DNA of 64,000 bases from Pseudomonadota bacterium (GCA_018896025.1 JAHIND010000035.1:62001-126000); one strand, 5' to 3'. Positions 56,168 through 64,000 are shown, numbered from the stretch's first letter. The notes: generated from the letters alone by a model not told the origin. Made by a program: numbers and translations.

Positions 56168-57036
56168 GACAGCACCTCCTTGGGTAATTCGAAGGCAGCG
56201 GTAACCTCGCCGTTGACCACCTGGCAAATACGGGCGTTGCCCGCGATGGAGGCGAACATGTAGGCGTCGCTTTCGCTGACCCCATTGCGTTCCACCTGGG
56301 CCTTCACCGCCCGCCCCAAGGCGGCACGCACCGCCTGGTCCAGAGTGGGGGCCGAAGCCAGGAAAAGGGTCTTGTGAGGGGCCAGGATCACCGGCCCTTC
56401 CAAGGCGGTGTCCGGCAACAGGTCGATGGTCAGGGTCACCTCGGCGTCGATTTCCACCCCCGAGCCGCTCACCTCGCCCTCGCCCATGGCCGCGTGCACG
56501 TCGCCCAGGGAGAGGTTGCCGCCAGGCACCAGCACCGGCAGCAAGAGCTTGTGGCCCTGGGCCAGGTCCACGCAGTCCAGGTTGCCGCCGTGCACTCCGG
56601 GGGAGCGGGTGGCGATTTCCTGGGGCGTGGCCACCCCCACGATGCCCACCATGGGGCGTAGGGGCACGTGCAGGCCGGGAGCCAGCTCCACGTCGTCCGC
56701 CACCTGGAACTCGCGCACGTAATAGGGTGTCTCGCTCTCCACGCTGAGGATGCCCAGGCCGGGACGTATCCAGGCATGACCCGCCGGGGCCAGGTCGATG
56801 CGCTCGATGGTGACGGCCAGGGCGTCGCCGGGCTTGGCTCCCTCCACCGCGATCGGGCCGGTGACCGGCAGCAGCCGGGAGCGGTCCACCGGGGCGTTCA
56901 GGCCGGGGCGTATCTGCCCGTTGGAGGCGTCGCGGGTTTCCACCACCAGGCCTGTGCCGGGCTCGACCGTAAGCACCGGGGCCACGGACGCCGCAAAAAT
57001 ATAGTGGATGTGATCCTCGGTTCGGGTAAGTCGCAT
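56161..57036 (-). CDS. Acetamidase/formamidase family amidohydrolase
   Basis: A 291-residue zinc-type amidohydrolase of the FmdA/AmdA family. It shows GPIAVEGAKPGDALAVTIERIDL near residue 60, the GIVGVATPQEIATRSPGVHGGNLDC stretch near 130, which carries the family's HGGN metal-site motif, and GDVHAAMGEGEVSGSGVE near 178, which has DVHAAMG. Family members hydrolyse formamide, acetamide or small amides. It follows the IclR gene by four bases. In the amide operon it is the likely first enzyme on an imported amide. Confidence 0.92.
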   Translation of the reverse strand: MRLTRTEDHIHYIFAASVAPVLTVEPGTGLVVETRDASNGQIRPGLNAPVDRSRLLPVTGPIAVEGAKPGDALAVTIERIDLAPAGHAWIRPGLGILSVESETPYYVREFQVADDVELAPGLHVPLRPMVGIVGVATPQEIATRSPGVHGGNLDCVDLAQGHKLLLPVLVPGGNLSLGDVHAAMGEGEVSGSGVEIDAEVTLTIDLLPDTALEGPVILAPHKTLFLASAPTLDQAVRAALGRAVKAQVERNGVSESDAYMFASIAGNARICQVVNGEVTAAFELPKEVLSW

Positions 57037-57040
57037 CTAT

Positions 57041-57835
57041 CTAGACTCCGTGGCCCAGGTTGGCCGAGATTTCCAAAGCGGTTTTCTTGAGCAGGTTGCC
57101 CCACTCGGCGATCTTGCGGGAAGTCATGTTCACATGCAGGGTGCCGATGGCCATGCTGGCGGCCGGGTGGCCGTCCGCATCCAAAACGCACGCGCCCACG
57201 GCGGAAACGCCCGTGTCCACCTCCTGGTTGCTGAAGGAGTAACCCTTCTCCAGGATGCTGCGCCGCTCTTGCCGGACCTTTTCAATGGACACGATGGTGT
57301 GAGGGCTCACCTCCACGGGTGTGAAGTCCGCCAGGTAGTCCTCGAACTGCTCCTCGGGCAGGTAAGCCAAAAGGGCCTTGGCCGCCGCACCCACGTGCAA
57401 GGGCAGCCTGCGCCCCACGTCGCAGAAAAAGCTGATGCGCGATCCACCGTAAAGGCGGTCCACGAAAACCACCTCCCTCTGATTTTGGTCCATCACCGCC
57501 ACGGTGATGTCCTCGCCCACCTCCAGGGCCAGGCCCTGCAACACGTCATGGGCGATGGTGTGCACCGTCTGGCCGCTCTGGAATTTGCGCGCCAGGGCCA
57601 GCACCGAATAGTGGAGGCGGAATTTTTTGGTTTTGGGGTTTTGAAAGAGAAAGCCGCTGGCGACAAGGGTGTGCAAGGCGCGGTGGGCTTTCATCTTGGG
57701 GATGCCCACGGCCTGGGCAATCTCGGCCAGGCTGGCTTCATAAGGCAGGTCGGCGAAAGCCCCTAAAACCGTCAGAACGGTCTGGGCTGACTTGAGGACG
57801 GCGGCGCCGGAGGCTTGGGATTTCTCACGTATCAT
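57041..57835 (-). CDS. IclR-family regulator of the amide operon
   Basis: A 264-residue regulator with an N-terminal winged helix (LKSAQTVLTVLGAFADLPYEASLAEIAQAVGIPKMKAHRALHTLVASGFL, residues 14-63) and the C-terminal IclR effector domain (SFFCDVGRRLPLHVGAAAKALLAYLPEEQFEDYL near 135). It starts at ATG 57835, with no clear ribosome-binding site. As first gene, four bases before the acetamidase, it should control the nine-gene operon. Effector unknown. Confidence 0.91.
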   Translation of the reverse strand: MIREKSQASGAAVLKSAQTVLTVLGAFADLPYEASLAEIAQAVGIPKMKAHRALHTLVASGFLFQNPKTKKFRLHYSVLALARKFQSGQTVHTIAHDVLQGLALEVGEDITVAVMDQNQREVVFVDRLYGGSRISFFCDVGRRLPLHVGAAAKALLAYLPEEQFEDYLADFTPVEVSPHTIVSIEKVRQERRSILEKGYSFSNQEVDTGVSAVGACVLDADGHPAASMAIGTLHVNMTSRKIAEWGNLLKKTALEISANLGHGV

Positions 57836-58329
57836 ATGTTGTTACACCATAACCTTATTTGATATAGGCTAGTTGAGACCTAAGGCCCTGTCAAGCCGAA
57901 AAAATCAGGCTGACTGGCGTATGCTATTTTAATTGTTTACATTTATGCAATCATCTAAGGCGGCGTAGGATTTTAAGAGTGAAAAGGAAAATTCATATTT
58001 TCCGCTTTGACAATTTGCGTTGCCCACACTAATTGTCTTGTTCAGTTGACTATTCGGCAGTTGGTCCAGGTTGGGTTGCGGGTTTCTTATTCCCTTGCGG
58101 GTAGGGTAATTGTGAGGTTCCAGGCCATACCGGAAGGTATGAAAGGGAGAAATAATTACGGCCTGCCTCCCTTAATTTTATCCCATTTTTGAGATTAGAA
58201 TTTCCACCTCACCTGTGCCCCACAACGGCCGAGCTCACCCTACCCTTATTTCGACCCCGCCTCGCCCATTGAGCGCCCTATCTTCAAGCATTGACAGGGC
58301 GCTTACTTTGTTGCGAAGCCCCAAGGCTT
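57836..58329. other. Intergenic region upstream of the amide operon
   Basis: About 490 AT-rich bases. No gene is supported; the open frames here are short and carry no recognisable domain. A hairpin AGCGCCCT/AGGGCGCT (58272-58279 with 58296-58303) lies just past the decayed peroxiredoxin gene and could be its old terminator. The promoter of the IclR-led operon should lie near 57.85-57.95 kb. Confidence 0.4.
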
Positions 58330-58697
58330 TTATCCCTCCTGTACCTTGCCCGAGGCGCTGACTACGAAGGTGCTGCTAATCGCTCCCTGGGTCACCTTGC
58401 CATACATCTTTTTCTCACCCCGAAATCCCAGGGACTGCATAAGATCAGTCTCCAGATCGGCCGACAAGTGGTATTTGAGCCCCAATTTTCCAGTGAATTC
58501 GGCGTGGCTTGCCACTTTGTCACGGCTCAGGCCAGCCACGTTCCATACCTTGCGTTTGAACACCGTGAGTTTTCCTGAAACTCAGAGGCCTCGGTGCTTC
58601 AGCCGCTGGTGTTGTCACGTGAGTAGACGAACAGCACAAGGCCCTTCTTACCCTTTAGGTCTTTAGCGAATACGTGTCTGGGAGGGGGCGGCTGCCA
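58330..58697 (-). pseudogene. Decayed Bcp-type peroxiredoxin, TGA at the peroxidatic position
   Basis: In three pieces the minus strand reads PLPDTYSLK, then DLKGKKGLVLFVYSRDNTSG-(TGA)-STEASEFQEN, then LTVFKRKVWNVAGLSRDKVASHAEFTGKLGLKYHLSADLETDLMQ and GEKKMYGKVTQGAISSTFVV. This is the Bcp/PrxQ peroxiredoxin order. Single-base losses are needed near 58660 and 58567-58571 to join the pieces. TGA (58599-58601) replaces the catalytic Cys codon (normally DNTPGC). A stem GAGTTT/AAACTC begins 15 bases after the TGA. It may be a selenocysteine relic or just a stop mutation. The N- and C-termini are also short. Confidence 0.7.
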
Positions 58698-58827
58698 AAA
58701 AAACGCCCAAGGTTCAGCGATCCCTTGCCCAGATATTCAAGAGAGCCATTGCTTCTGGGGACAGCCATACACCCAGGGCGGTTCCTGTTTCGCGGGGCCG
58801 GAATGAGCCCCCACCGATGACGGGCCG

Positions 58828-59601
58828 CTAGGCCCGGCCTATGATGAGGCCCTCTGGGTCCACCTCCCGGCGCAGCACCTCCAGCTCGCCCGGCAGGGGG
58901 GGCGCCGTCTCCCCCAGGTCCGACACCGCCGACAATTCGAAGCTGGTGTTTTCGCGCACCGTCTCCAGGCTCACCCCGGGGTGCAGCGACTCCACCCGTA
59001 TGGCCTTGCTCAACGGATCGAATCCCAGGATGGCCAGGTCGGTGATGATCTTGTAGGGGCCGGTGTTCGGCGGCAGGCCCGCCTCTTCCCGCTCCCCAGG
59101 ACCACCCAGATAGCCCGGCGAGGTCAGAAACTCCACCTTTTCCACGAAGCGCGAGCGGTTGTGCACGGTCATGATCATGGTGCGCCAGCACAGGGAGGCG
59201 AAGTCGTTGGCCCCGCCGCTGCCGGGAAAGCGCACCTTGGGCTTGTTGTAATCGCCCACCGAGGTGGAGTTGAGGTTGCCGTACTGGTCGATCTGGGCTC
59301 CGCCCAAAAAGGCGTAGTCGATCATGCCCCTGGCGCAGGTGGTCATCATCTCCGCCATGCTGGCGGCACAGTCCGCCTGATAAAAGGTGCACGAATCGCC
59401 CACGGATATGGGCATCCTGCTCAGGCGCGGCGCCAGGCCACCAGCCTCGAAGGCGATCATCAGGTTGGGGGCGTGGGTCTTCTGGGCCAGCATCGCCGCC
59501 GCGCAAGGCGCGCCGGTGCCCACGGCCACGGTCCTGCCGTCCTCCAAAAGACGGGCGGACGCGCAGATCATCATTTCCATCATGTTGTAGGGGGCGCTCA
59601 T
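58828..59601 (-). CDS. CoA-transferase family I, subunit B
   Basis: A 257-residue cytoplasmic subunit of an acyl-CoA:acid CoA-transferase of the glutaconate/IpdB type. It opens MMICASARLLEDGRTVAVGTGAPCAAAMLAQKTHAPNLMIAFEAG, and GGAQIDQYGNLNSTSVGDYNKPKVRFPGSGGANDFASLC near residue 100 is typical of this subunit. I start at ATG 59601, preceded by AAAGGAG; the longer frame is a shadow. The catalytic Glu was not pinned down. Its A partner lies 38 bases upstream. They activate an unidentified carboxylic acid for CoA-dependent breakdown. Confidence 0.9.
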   Translation of the reverse strand: MSAPYNMMEMMICASARLLEDGRTVAVGTGAPCAAAMLAQKTHAPNLMIAFEAGGLAPRLSRMPISVGDSCTFYQADCAASMAEMMTTCARGMIDYAFLGGAQIDQYGNLNSTSVGDYNKPKVRFPGSGGANDFASLCWRTMIMTVHNRSRFVEKVEFLTSPGYLGGPGEREEAGLPPNTGPYKIITDLAILGFDPLSKAIRVESLHPGVSLETVRENTSFELSAVSDLGETAPPLPGELEVLRREVDPEGLIIGRA

Positions 59602-59639
59602 TACGGGCTCCTTTGAGGGAAAAGCAGGCTGAAAAGGCT

Positions 59640-60680
59640 CTAGCCCTCGGCCAGGCATTCCAGGTCGCGCAGCTCGCGCAGGCGGTCCAGACCGCCGCAC
59701 AGTTGCAGATACTCGTTGAAGTCGGCCACCTGGTAAATGTATTTGTCCAGGAACCGCGCGAACTCCTCGGGGTCCTTCTCGGCGTTAAGCCAGTCCCGCA
59801 AGTGCTCCTCATCGGAGAAATATTCATAGGGCATGTTGCCCGGATAGCTGCCGAAGGGGGCGTGCACCACCGCGTCCACCAGGTAGTAGGGGATGGAGGT
59901 GCGGGTGGGGTCTTGGCGTATCTCCAAATTGGGCACCAGACGCTCGGTGGTGATGATCAAGCGCTTGGCGGCCCGGGACAGCTCCAGGTCGGCCACGGAG
60001 ATGCCCTTGATGCGCGCGTTGCCGAACATGTCGGCCTCGTGCACGTGGATCACCGCCACGTCGGGCCACAGGGCGGGCAGGGCCACGAATTTCTTGCCGG
60101 TGAAGGGGCAGCGCACCACCTTGCCGGCCGAGCGCCGGAAGGTGTCGGTGCCCAGCATGGAGCGCAACAGGCCGTAGGAAAGGCCCGCCGCCGCCGCCTG
60201 CAGGCGCACCGAAAGGGCGTGGTTGGTCCATTCGCAAAGCTCCACCTCGCCGGACTGGATCACCCGCCGCGCGTTGGCCGAAAGCCCCCTGGCTTCCAGG
60301 CCCACGATGTAGGCGGCGTCAACCCGGTTCAGGCAGTGGCCCGCGCACAAAAGCTGGAAGTCGTGGGTGGCGGTGTGGCCCAAAAAGGCCATGTCCCGCC
60401 GCCGGGCCCTGAGGATTTCGTGGATCACCGTGGTGGGGATGCGGTTGGAGCCGAACCCGCCGATGGCCAGGTAGCAGCCGTCGGTGATAAAGCGCTCCAC
60501 CGCTTCCTTGGGGCCCATGCGCTTGTCGGTCTCGGCGCGGGATTTTTCCATGAAAAAGGCACGGGCGGCGTCGGGGTCCGGGTCCCCGAAAAGCGGGCCG
60601 CCGCCCTGGGGCAAATCCAAGGAAGGGGAGACCGGGAACTGCTGATCCTCTAAAGCGTTCGGTGTGGCTTGTCTATGCAT
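59640..60680 (-). CDS. CoA-transferase family I, subunit A, with N-terminal extension
   Basis: A 346-residue subunit. The family part begins near residue 58 with KEAVERFITDGCYLAIGGFGSNRIPTTVIHEILRAR. The GGFG loop binds CoA. A further conserved stretch is ALPALWPDVAVIHVHEADMFGNARIKG near 200. The first ~55 residues (SPSLDLPQGGGPLFGDPDPDAARAFF) are an extension not usual for the subunit. It is followed by subunit B. The substrate is not known, but glutaconate- or steroid-ring-type acids are handled by related enzymes. Confidence 0.9.
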   Translation of the reverse strand: MHRQATPNALEDQQFPVSPSLDLPQGGGPLFGDPDPDAARAFFMEKSRAETDKRMGPKEAVERFITDGCYLAIGGFGSNRIPTTVIHEILRARRRDMAFLGHTATHDFQLLCAGHCLNRVDAAYIVGLEARGLSANARRVIQSGEVELCEWTNHALSVRLQAAAAGLSYGLLRSMLGTDTFRRSAGKVVRCPFTGKKFVALPALWPDVAVIHVHEADMFGNARIKGISVADLELSRAAKRLIITTERLVPNLEIRQDPTRTSIPYYLVDAVVHAPFGSYPGNMPYEYFSDEEHLRDWLNAEKDPEEFARFLDKYIYQVADFNEYLQLCGGLDRLRELRDLECLAEG

Positions 60681-60756
60681 GTCTACGCATCCCTAACGGC
60701 GGTCTATCTGGTTGATTCAAGTCGGCCGGTTATGCGATTTTGTCGGTCGGCCGGTC

Positions 60757-60819
60757 AAAAAAGGCATGCTCGGCCCCCCAGGTAAGGAGATTGGGGGGAA
60801 AGGGGGCCGAGCATGCCTT
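60757..60819 (-). terminator. Strong terminator of the molybdopterin-binding-protein operon
   Basis: An 18-bp perfect stem (60761-60778 with 60802-60819) encloses a 23-base loop that can pair further as CCCCCC/GGGGGG. On the minus strand it is followed by six T (plus-strand A at 60757-60762). It lies about 110 bases after the last gene of the TRAP-cupin-aldolase operon and before the CoA-transferase promoter. Confidence 0.9.
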
Positions 60820-60930
60820 CGTGGGGCTTCTTGGTCATCGTTGCCACCGGCACGAGAGCCGCGGGGCCAAGCCCCTTGCCCTCGGCGGGCGTTTAATGTC
60901 TGGACGCCTGAACATCGACCCATGGCTCAG

Positions 60931-61818
60931 CTAGTGGATGTAGTTTCCCCTGAGCAGGGCGGCCAGGGCGTCGGCCAGTTCCTTCTTGCTCCAGCGGCGC
61001 TCCAGGCCCTCCAAGAGAGTGGGAGTCGCTTGGGCCACCTCGGAGTGGGGTCCGGGCAAGGCCACGAAAATAGTGCGGTCCACCTGGCCCACGGCTATGC
61101 GCACCCCGTCCTTGTGGTGCCGTCCCTGGCCTTTGGTGAAGTGCACGATGTAGGAAGCGGCGGCGTCCGGGTCGATCTTTTGAATCGCCTCCACCATGCA
61201 ATCCTTTTTTTCCGCTCCGGTGCCGCCGGTGGAAAGCACCACCCCGAATCCCATTGAGGCGGCCTCCAAGAGCTTGCCCACCAGCACGTCCTCGTCGTCG
61301 GGCAGCACCTCCCCGGCCTGGGCGGTGAAACCGGCCCCATGCATGGCATCCACCAAAAAAGGCGTGTTGGTGTCGGTGATTTTGCTCTCGATGATTTCGT
61401 TGCCAGTGGGGAAGACCAGGCAGCGATTGGCCACCATGCGCTCGATCATGGACTCGGTAGCGGCCACCTTGGAGGCGAGCTGCCGTGCCGAGACGCCCTG
61501 GACCCCCAACATCCCCAGCACCCCTTGGGAGTGGATGCAGGCATCTTCGGTGAGCGACAGGCCGGGCACCTGGCCCAGGGCTTCCAGCAGTTCCGGTTCG
61601 CGTCCGACGATCTTTTGGGTTTCTATGCTCTGCTGCAAAACGTCCAGGGAGATGAGATCGTCGCGGGCATCGATCACCAAGACCTTGTCCCGCGCGATCC
61701 CCAACTCATGGGCCACCACCGAGGCCACCGCGCCCAGATCCACGTCCTTGAGCACCAGGCCCTTGATGAATATCTCGGTCTTGTTGAACAGACGGCTTTG
61801 CGCGGCGTCGTGGCTCAT
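60931..61818 (-). CDS. Molybdopterin-binding-domain protein (MoaB/CinA-like)
   Basis: A 295-residue protein. An N-terminal helical and beta part (KTEIFIKGLVLKDVDLGAVASVVAHELG) precedes a MoCF-type domain: LVFPTGNEIIESKITDTNTPFLVDAMHGAGF near residue 150 and GVVLSTGGTGAEKKDC near 208 are its GNE and GGTG motifs. That fold binds molybdopterin in MoaB, MogA, MoeA and CinA. It overlaps the phosphoribosyltransferase-fold gene by four bases (ATGA). I choose the ATG at 61818; a much longer frame upstream is a shadow. Not a full CinA, and no molybdoenzyme lies nearby. Function unassigned. Confidence 0.85.
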   Translation of the reverse strand: MSHDAAQSRLFNKTEIFIKGLVLKDVDLGAVASVVAHELGIARDKVLVIDARDDLISLDVLQQSIETQKIVGREPELLEALGQVPGLSLTEDACIHSQGVLGMLGVQGVSARQLASKVAATESMIERMVANRCLVFPTGNEIIESKITDTNTPFLVDAMHGAGFTAQAGEVLPDDEDVLVGKLLEAASMGFGVVLSTGGTGAEKKDCMVEAIQKIDPDAAASYIVHFTKGQGRHHKDGVRIAVGQVDRTIFVALPGPHSEVAQATPTLLEGLERRWSKKELADALAALLRGNYIH

Positions 61819-62657
61819 GGCATCACCTGATAGCGAAGGTCCAGCAAGGGCGCGTCGATGAGAGCCCGGCCCAAGTCCACCACGTCCAAATCGGCTGAGG
61901 CCAAACCAGGCAGGTCGTCCAGGGTGATTCCGCCCGCGAAGGCCAATTGCACCTCGCCGCGCAGGCCCAGCCCGCGCAAATGTCCGGCCACGGCGTTCAG
62001 GTCGTCCAGGCGGCCGGTGTCCACGAACACCACCTTGGCCCCTCGGGACACCGCCTCTTGCGCCTCCAGGTGAATGAGCCCGGTCTCGCCGCAAATCTGG
62101 ATGACCACATCCCGTCCGGGTATGGCCAGGGCCGCGTCCATGGCCCGGCCCACCGAGCCCAGCACCCGCAGATGGTTCTTGCTCAGATAGACCATGGGGG
62201 TGCCGATGATACGGGTGTCCACCCCTCCGGCCTCCAAGGCCCGGCGCAGGCCCTGCTTCAGTTCCAGGGGCATCTTCTTCCAGGCGCCGCACACCACGCG
62301 CACCCGCCCGGCCAGCTCCCTGGCCTGCGAGGCCGCCCGGGCCACGCCGGAGAATTTGCCCACCATGCCCAGCAGACGATCCTCGGCCTGGAGCACCGCC
62401 AGGGGCGGGCCGGACAGCTCGGCCAGAACATGCCCGGCCGCCAGGGGCTGCCCGTCGGCCACGGCCGCGCCCACCGCAAGACCCATGGCTCGGGCCTCGG
62501 CGGTCATCTCCCGGCAACCCGCCGCCACTCCCGGCTCCAGCGCCACCAGCCGGGCCCCGACCTCTCGGTGGGGGCAACCGGCCAGCAGCAGGGCCGGGAT
62601 GTCGGCCATCATCCCCTGAGGGGGATGGGGGCGGCGCACCAGTTGAGGTCGGCTCAT
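61815..62657 (-). CDS. Divergent quinolinate phosphoribosyltransferase-fold (NadC/ModD-like) protein
   Basis: A 280-residue protein with NadC-family layout: an N-terminal domain (GAAVADGQPLAAGHVLAEL), ERLLG-like DRLLGMVGKFSGVARAAS, and a barrel ending GGITLDDLPGLASADLDVVDLGRA. In true NadC the substrate-binding stretch is RKT-PGLR and GG--HR. Here it reads GAWKKMPLELKQGLRRALEAGGVDTRIIG, so key Arg/His positions are replaced, while YLSKNH keeps the Lys-Asn-His. It is probably not a quinolinate enzyme. It overlaps the molybdopterin-binding gene and may act with it, as ModD-like proteins have been linked to molybdenum genes. Confidence 0.82.
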   Translation of the reverse strand: MSRPQLVRRPHPPQGMMADIPALLLAGCPHREVGARLVALEPGVAAGCREMTAEARAMGLAVGAAVADGQPLAAGHVLAELSGPPLAVLQAEDRLLGMVGKFSGVARAASQARELAGRVRVVCGAWKKMPLELKQGLRRALEAGGVDTRIIGTPMVYLSKNHLRVLGSVGRAMDAALAIPGRDVVIQICGETGLIHLEAQEAVSRGAKVVFVDTGRLDDLNAVAGHLRGLGLRGEVQLAFAGGITLDDLPGLASADLDVVDLGRALIDAPLLDLRYQVMP

Positions 62658-62659
62658 CC

Positions 62660-63439
62660 CTATGCCCCCACCTGGCGCTTGAACTCCCCGGTCAGTTCCC
62701 GGAGGGAGACCCCCATCACCGCCAGGGCCGAAACCGTGAAGTAGCGCACCCCCAGGCGCATGTGCTTTTCGATGGTGTGCCAATCCACCAGGTGCACCCC
62801 GCAGACCTTGCCCGCCTGGGCCACCCGGCTGGTTATGTCAGCCAAAATGGGGTCCATCTCCGGGGTGCCGGGGGTCTCGTAGCCAAACTCCAGGGATAGG
62901 TCGCTGCTGCCGATGAAGATGGAGTCCACTCCCTCCACCTTGAGGATGTCGTCCAGGTTCTCCACCCCGGCCTTGGTCTCGATCTGGATGGTCACTACGT
63001 CCCGGCTCTTGGCCTTGTCCATCACCTGCTTGCGGGTGCGGAAGCCGTAGGCCGCCGCCCGGGTGGTGGAGCCGTAGCCGCGGCCGCCCAGGGGCGGGAA
63101 ACGGCTGGCCGCCACCGCCCGCTGGGTTTGCAGCGGGGTCTCCATCGAGGGGATCTGGATGCCCTCGGCCCCCGAGTCCAACGCCGCCTGAATAGCCACC
63201 GGGTCCATGCGCGCCAGCCGCACCAGGGCGGGCAGGTCTATGAGGTCCGCCGCCCGCAGGCACTCCTCCAGTTGAACCGGATGGAAGCAGCCGTGCTCCC
63301 CATCCAGGATTATGAAATCGAAACCCGCGCGCCCCGCCATTTCCACCAGGGCAGGTTCGGCCAGCCCCACGAAAGCGCCCAATAGCGGCGGCGCGTCTTT
63401 TTCGTGGAGTCTTTGCTTTAGCGACGTCTTTGTTTGCAT
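62660..63439 (-). CDS. HpcH/HpaI-family aldolase
   Basis: A 259-residue metal-dependent class II aldolase. It has FDFIILDGEHGCFHPVQLEECLRAAD near residue 35, IQIETKAGVENLDDIL near 145 with the metal-binding Glu, and FIGSSDLSLEFGYETPGTPE near 168 with the metal-binding Asp. I start at ATG 63439; the longer in-frame start adds a poorly conserved tail. Family members cleave 2-keto-3-deoxy sugar acids or 4-hydroxy-2-oxo acids to pyruvate and an aldehyde. With the TRAP permease it suggests sugar-acid breakdown. Confidence 0.9.
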   Translation of the reverse strand: MQTKTSLKQRLHEKDAPPLLGAFVGLAEPALVEMAGRAGFDFIILDGEHGCFHPVQLEECLRAADLIDLPALVRLARMDPVAIQAALDSGAEGIQIPSMETPLQTQRAVAASRFPPLGGRGYGSTTRAAAYGFRTRKQVMDKAKSRDVVTIQIETKAGVENLDDILKVEGVDSIFIGSSDLSLEFGYETPGTPEMDPILADITSRVAQAGKVCGVHLVDWHTIEKHMRLGVRYFTVSALAVMGVSLRELTGEFKRQVGA

Positions 63440-63461
63440 ACCTAGACTCAATTTCTTGTTC

Positions 63462-63791
63462 CTACAGGTAGTCTTCCCTGATAGGGCTGAACACATCAAA
63501 GTTGATTATGGTCTCGTCACTGGTGGGCCTCAGGGTGTGGGGCATGTCCGGCGGCACCAGCACCACGTCGCCCGCCTTCATCTTGATCACCTCGTCGCCC
63601 ATGGTGAAGTCGCACTCGCCTTGCAGAATGTAGGTGATCTGCTCGTGGGGGTGCTGGTGCAGCGCCGGTTGGGCGAAGGCCTGGATGGTGTTGAGCACCA
63701 TCATGGAGTTTTCCCCGCTGAAGACTCGGCGGGTCACTCCCTCGCGGGCCGTCTTTTCGGCGATGCTTTTAAAATTGGCCATCTTGGTCAT
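63462..63791 (-). CDS. Cupin-domain protein
   Basis: A 109-residue single cupin. It shows HQHPHEQITYILQGECDFTMGDE near residue 44, the first His-rich cupin motif, and AGDVVLVPPDMPHTLRP near 73, the second. Metal ligands (two His, Glu, and a later His) are in place. GGAGGAAT precedes the ATG at 63791. It lies between the TRAP permease and the aldolase and may be a sugar-acid isomerase, a dioxygenase or a binding protein; no closer assignment can be made. Confidence 0.88.
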   Translation of the reverse strand: MTKMANFKSIAEKTAREGVTRRVFSGENSMMVLNTIQAFAQPALHQHPHEQITYILQGECDFTMGDEVIKMKAGDVVLVPPDMPHTLRPTSDETIINFDVFSPIREDYL

Positions 63792-63792
63792 G

Positions 63793-64000
63793 CTAAATTC
63801 CTCCGGATGAGGCTTGGTTGAGGCTTTGACGCTTGGCGGTTACGAAGCACATACCCATCATCCCGATGCCCAGGGCCATACCGATGAGGTCGGTCATCCA
63901 CCCGCTGTGGATCAGGGTAATTCCGGCGATGGACATGAGAACCCGCTCCAGCAGGTTGAGCCTGCGCTTGAAATATCCGGCGATGCCTATGGAGAAGAAG
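63793..64000 (-). CDS. TRAP transporter fused permease, C-terminal fragment
   Basis: The last 68 residues of a membrane protein entering from the right edge. FKRRLNLLERVLMSIAGITLIHSGWMTDLIGMALGIGMMGM resembles the C-terminal two helices of fused TRAP permeases (DctM/DUF3394-like end). Its stop lies two bases after the cupin start on this strand. It probably imports the acid processed by the aldolase. The rest of the gene is outside the window. Confidence 0.7.
   Translation of the reverse strand, partial: FFSIGIAGYFKRRLNLLERVLMSIAGITLIHSGWMTDLIGMALGIGMMGMCFVTAKRQSLNQASSGGI

Noticed and set aside
58007-58192. A 61-residue plus-strand frame in the AT-rich gap
   Set aside because: No ribosome-binding site or domain, and the composition is like the surrounding noncoding sequence.
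61815-62657. Quinolinate phosphoribosyltransferase NadC
   Set aside because: The core Arg-Lys-Thr and His-Arg substrate residues are replaced, and no nadA or nadB is nearby.

Overview
The window is a GC-rich, densely packed bacterial chromosome segment with about 57 protein genes, nearly all in long co-directional runs on the minus strand. Gene content points to an anaerobic Desulfobacterota-type (deltaproteobacterial) organism, perhaps near Desulfarculales: two branched-chain-amino-acid-type (Liv) ABC importers, TAXI/TRAP importers, a UbiD/UbiX decarboxylase pair, an octaheme-tetrathionate-reductase-like multiheme cytochrome with NrfD and ferredoxin partners, a sigma-54 activator, CoA-transferases, and IclR and GntR regulators. 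The taxonomic placement is inference from gene content; no rRNA or tRNA gene was seen.

Layout. (1) 1-8.6 kb: an operon led by an IclR regulator, then a 3-hydroxyisobutyrate-dehydrogenase-type reductase, an IlvD/Edd dehydratase, a Liv importer and the start of a metallo-beta-lactamase-fold gene; probably sugar-acid or hydroxy-acid uptake and catabolism. (2) 9-19.6 kb: a long co-directional run with an iron-sulfur cysteine desulfidase-like protein, a nitroreductase, an ATC-hydrolase-like protein, a TAXI/TRAP importer, UbiD, a small zinc-ribbon protein, an MFS carrier, UbiX, RidA and a GntR/FCD regulator; it looks like a dedicated anaerobic degradation pathway. (3) 20-21.3 kb: an MFS carrier. 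(4) 21.5-27.5 kb: a membrane redox complex (13-heme cytochrome c, NrfD-like membrane subunit, Tat-exported 4x[4Fe-4S] protein) facing a sigma-54 activator with a PAS domain; a near-consensus -24/-12 promoter and a perfect 20-bp palindrome lie between them. (5) 27.5-30.6 kb: a 3-hydroxyacyl-CoA dehydrogenase, a DcaP-like porin and a small possibly damaged secreted-protein gene. (6) 30.7-37.4 kb: a TetR-controlled RND efflux operon. (7) 37.9-40 kb: a lone HerA-like ATPase, and a single type I-E-like CRISPR repeat.

(8) 40-50.3 kb, plus strand: two TonB-dependent receptors bracketing a peptide/nickel-type ABC importer (binding protein, two permeases, two ATPases) with an embedded SAM-dependent methyltransferase; each receptor is preceded by a terminator-like hairpin in its leader. 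(9) 50.4-57.8 kb: an IclR-led operon of acetamidase/formamidase, nitrilase-type hydrolase, a second Liv importer and a small secreted protein, suggesting amide uptake and hydrolysis. (10) 58.3-58.7 kb: remains of a Bcp-type peroxiredoxin in which TGA stands at the peroxidatic cysteine. (11) 58.8-60.7 kb: a two-subunit CoA-transferase. (12) 60.9-64 kb: an operon of a TRAP permease end, a cupin, an HpcH/HpaI aldolase, a divergent quinolinate-phosphoribosyltransferase-fold protein and a molybdopterin-binding-domain protein, closed by a strong terminator.

The most promising places for something undescribed are the sigma-54/13-heme module, the receptor-ABC-methyltransferase island with its hairpins, the UbiD/ATC-hydrolase/desulfidase operon, and the divergent phosphoribosyltransferase-fold and molybdopterin-binding pair.
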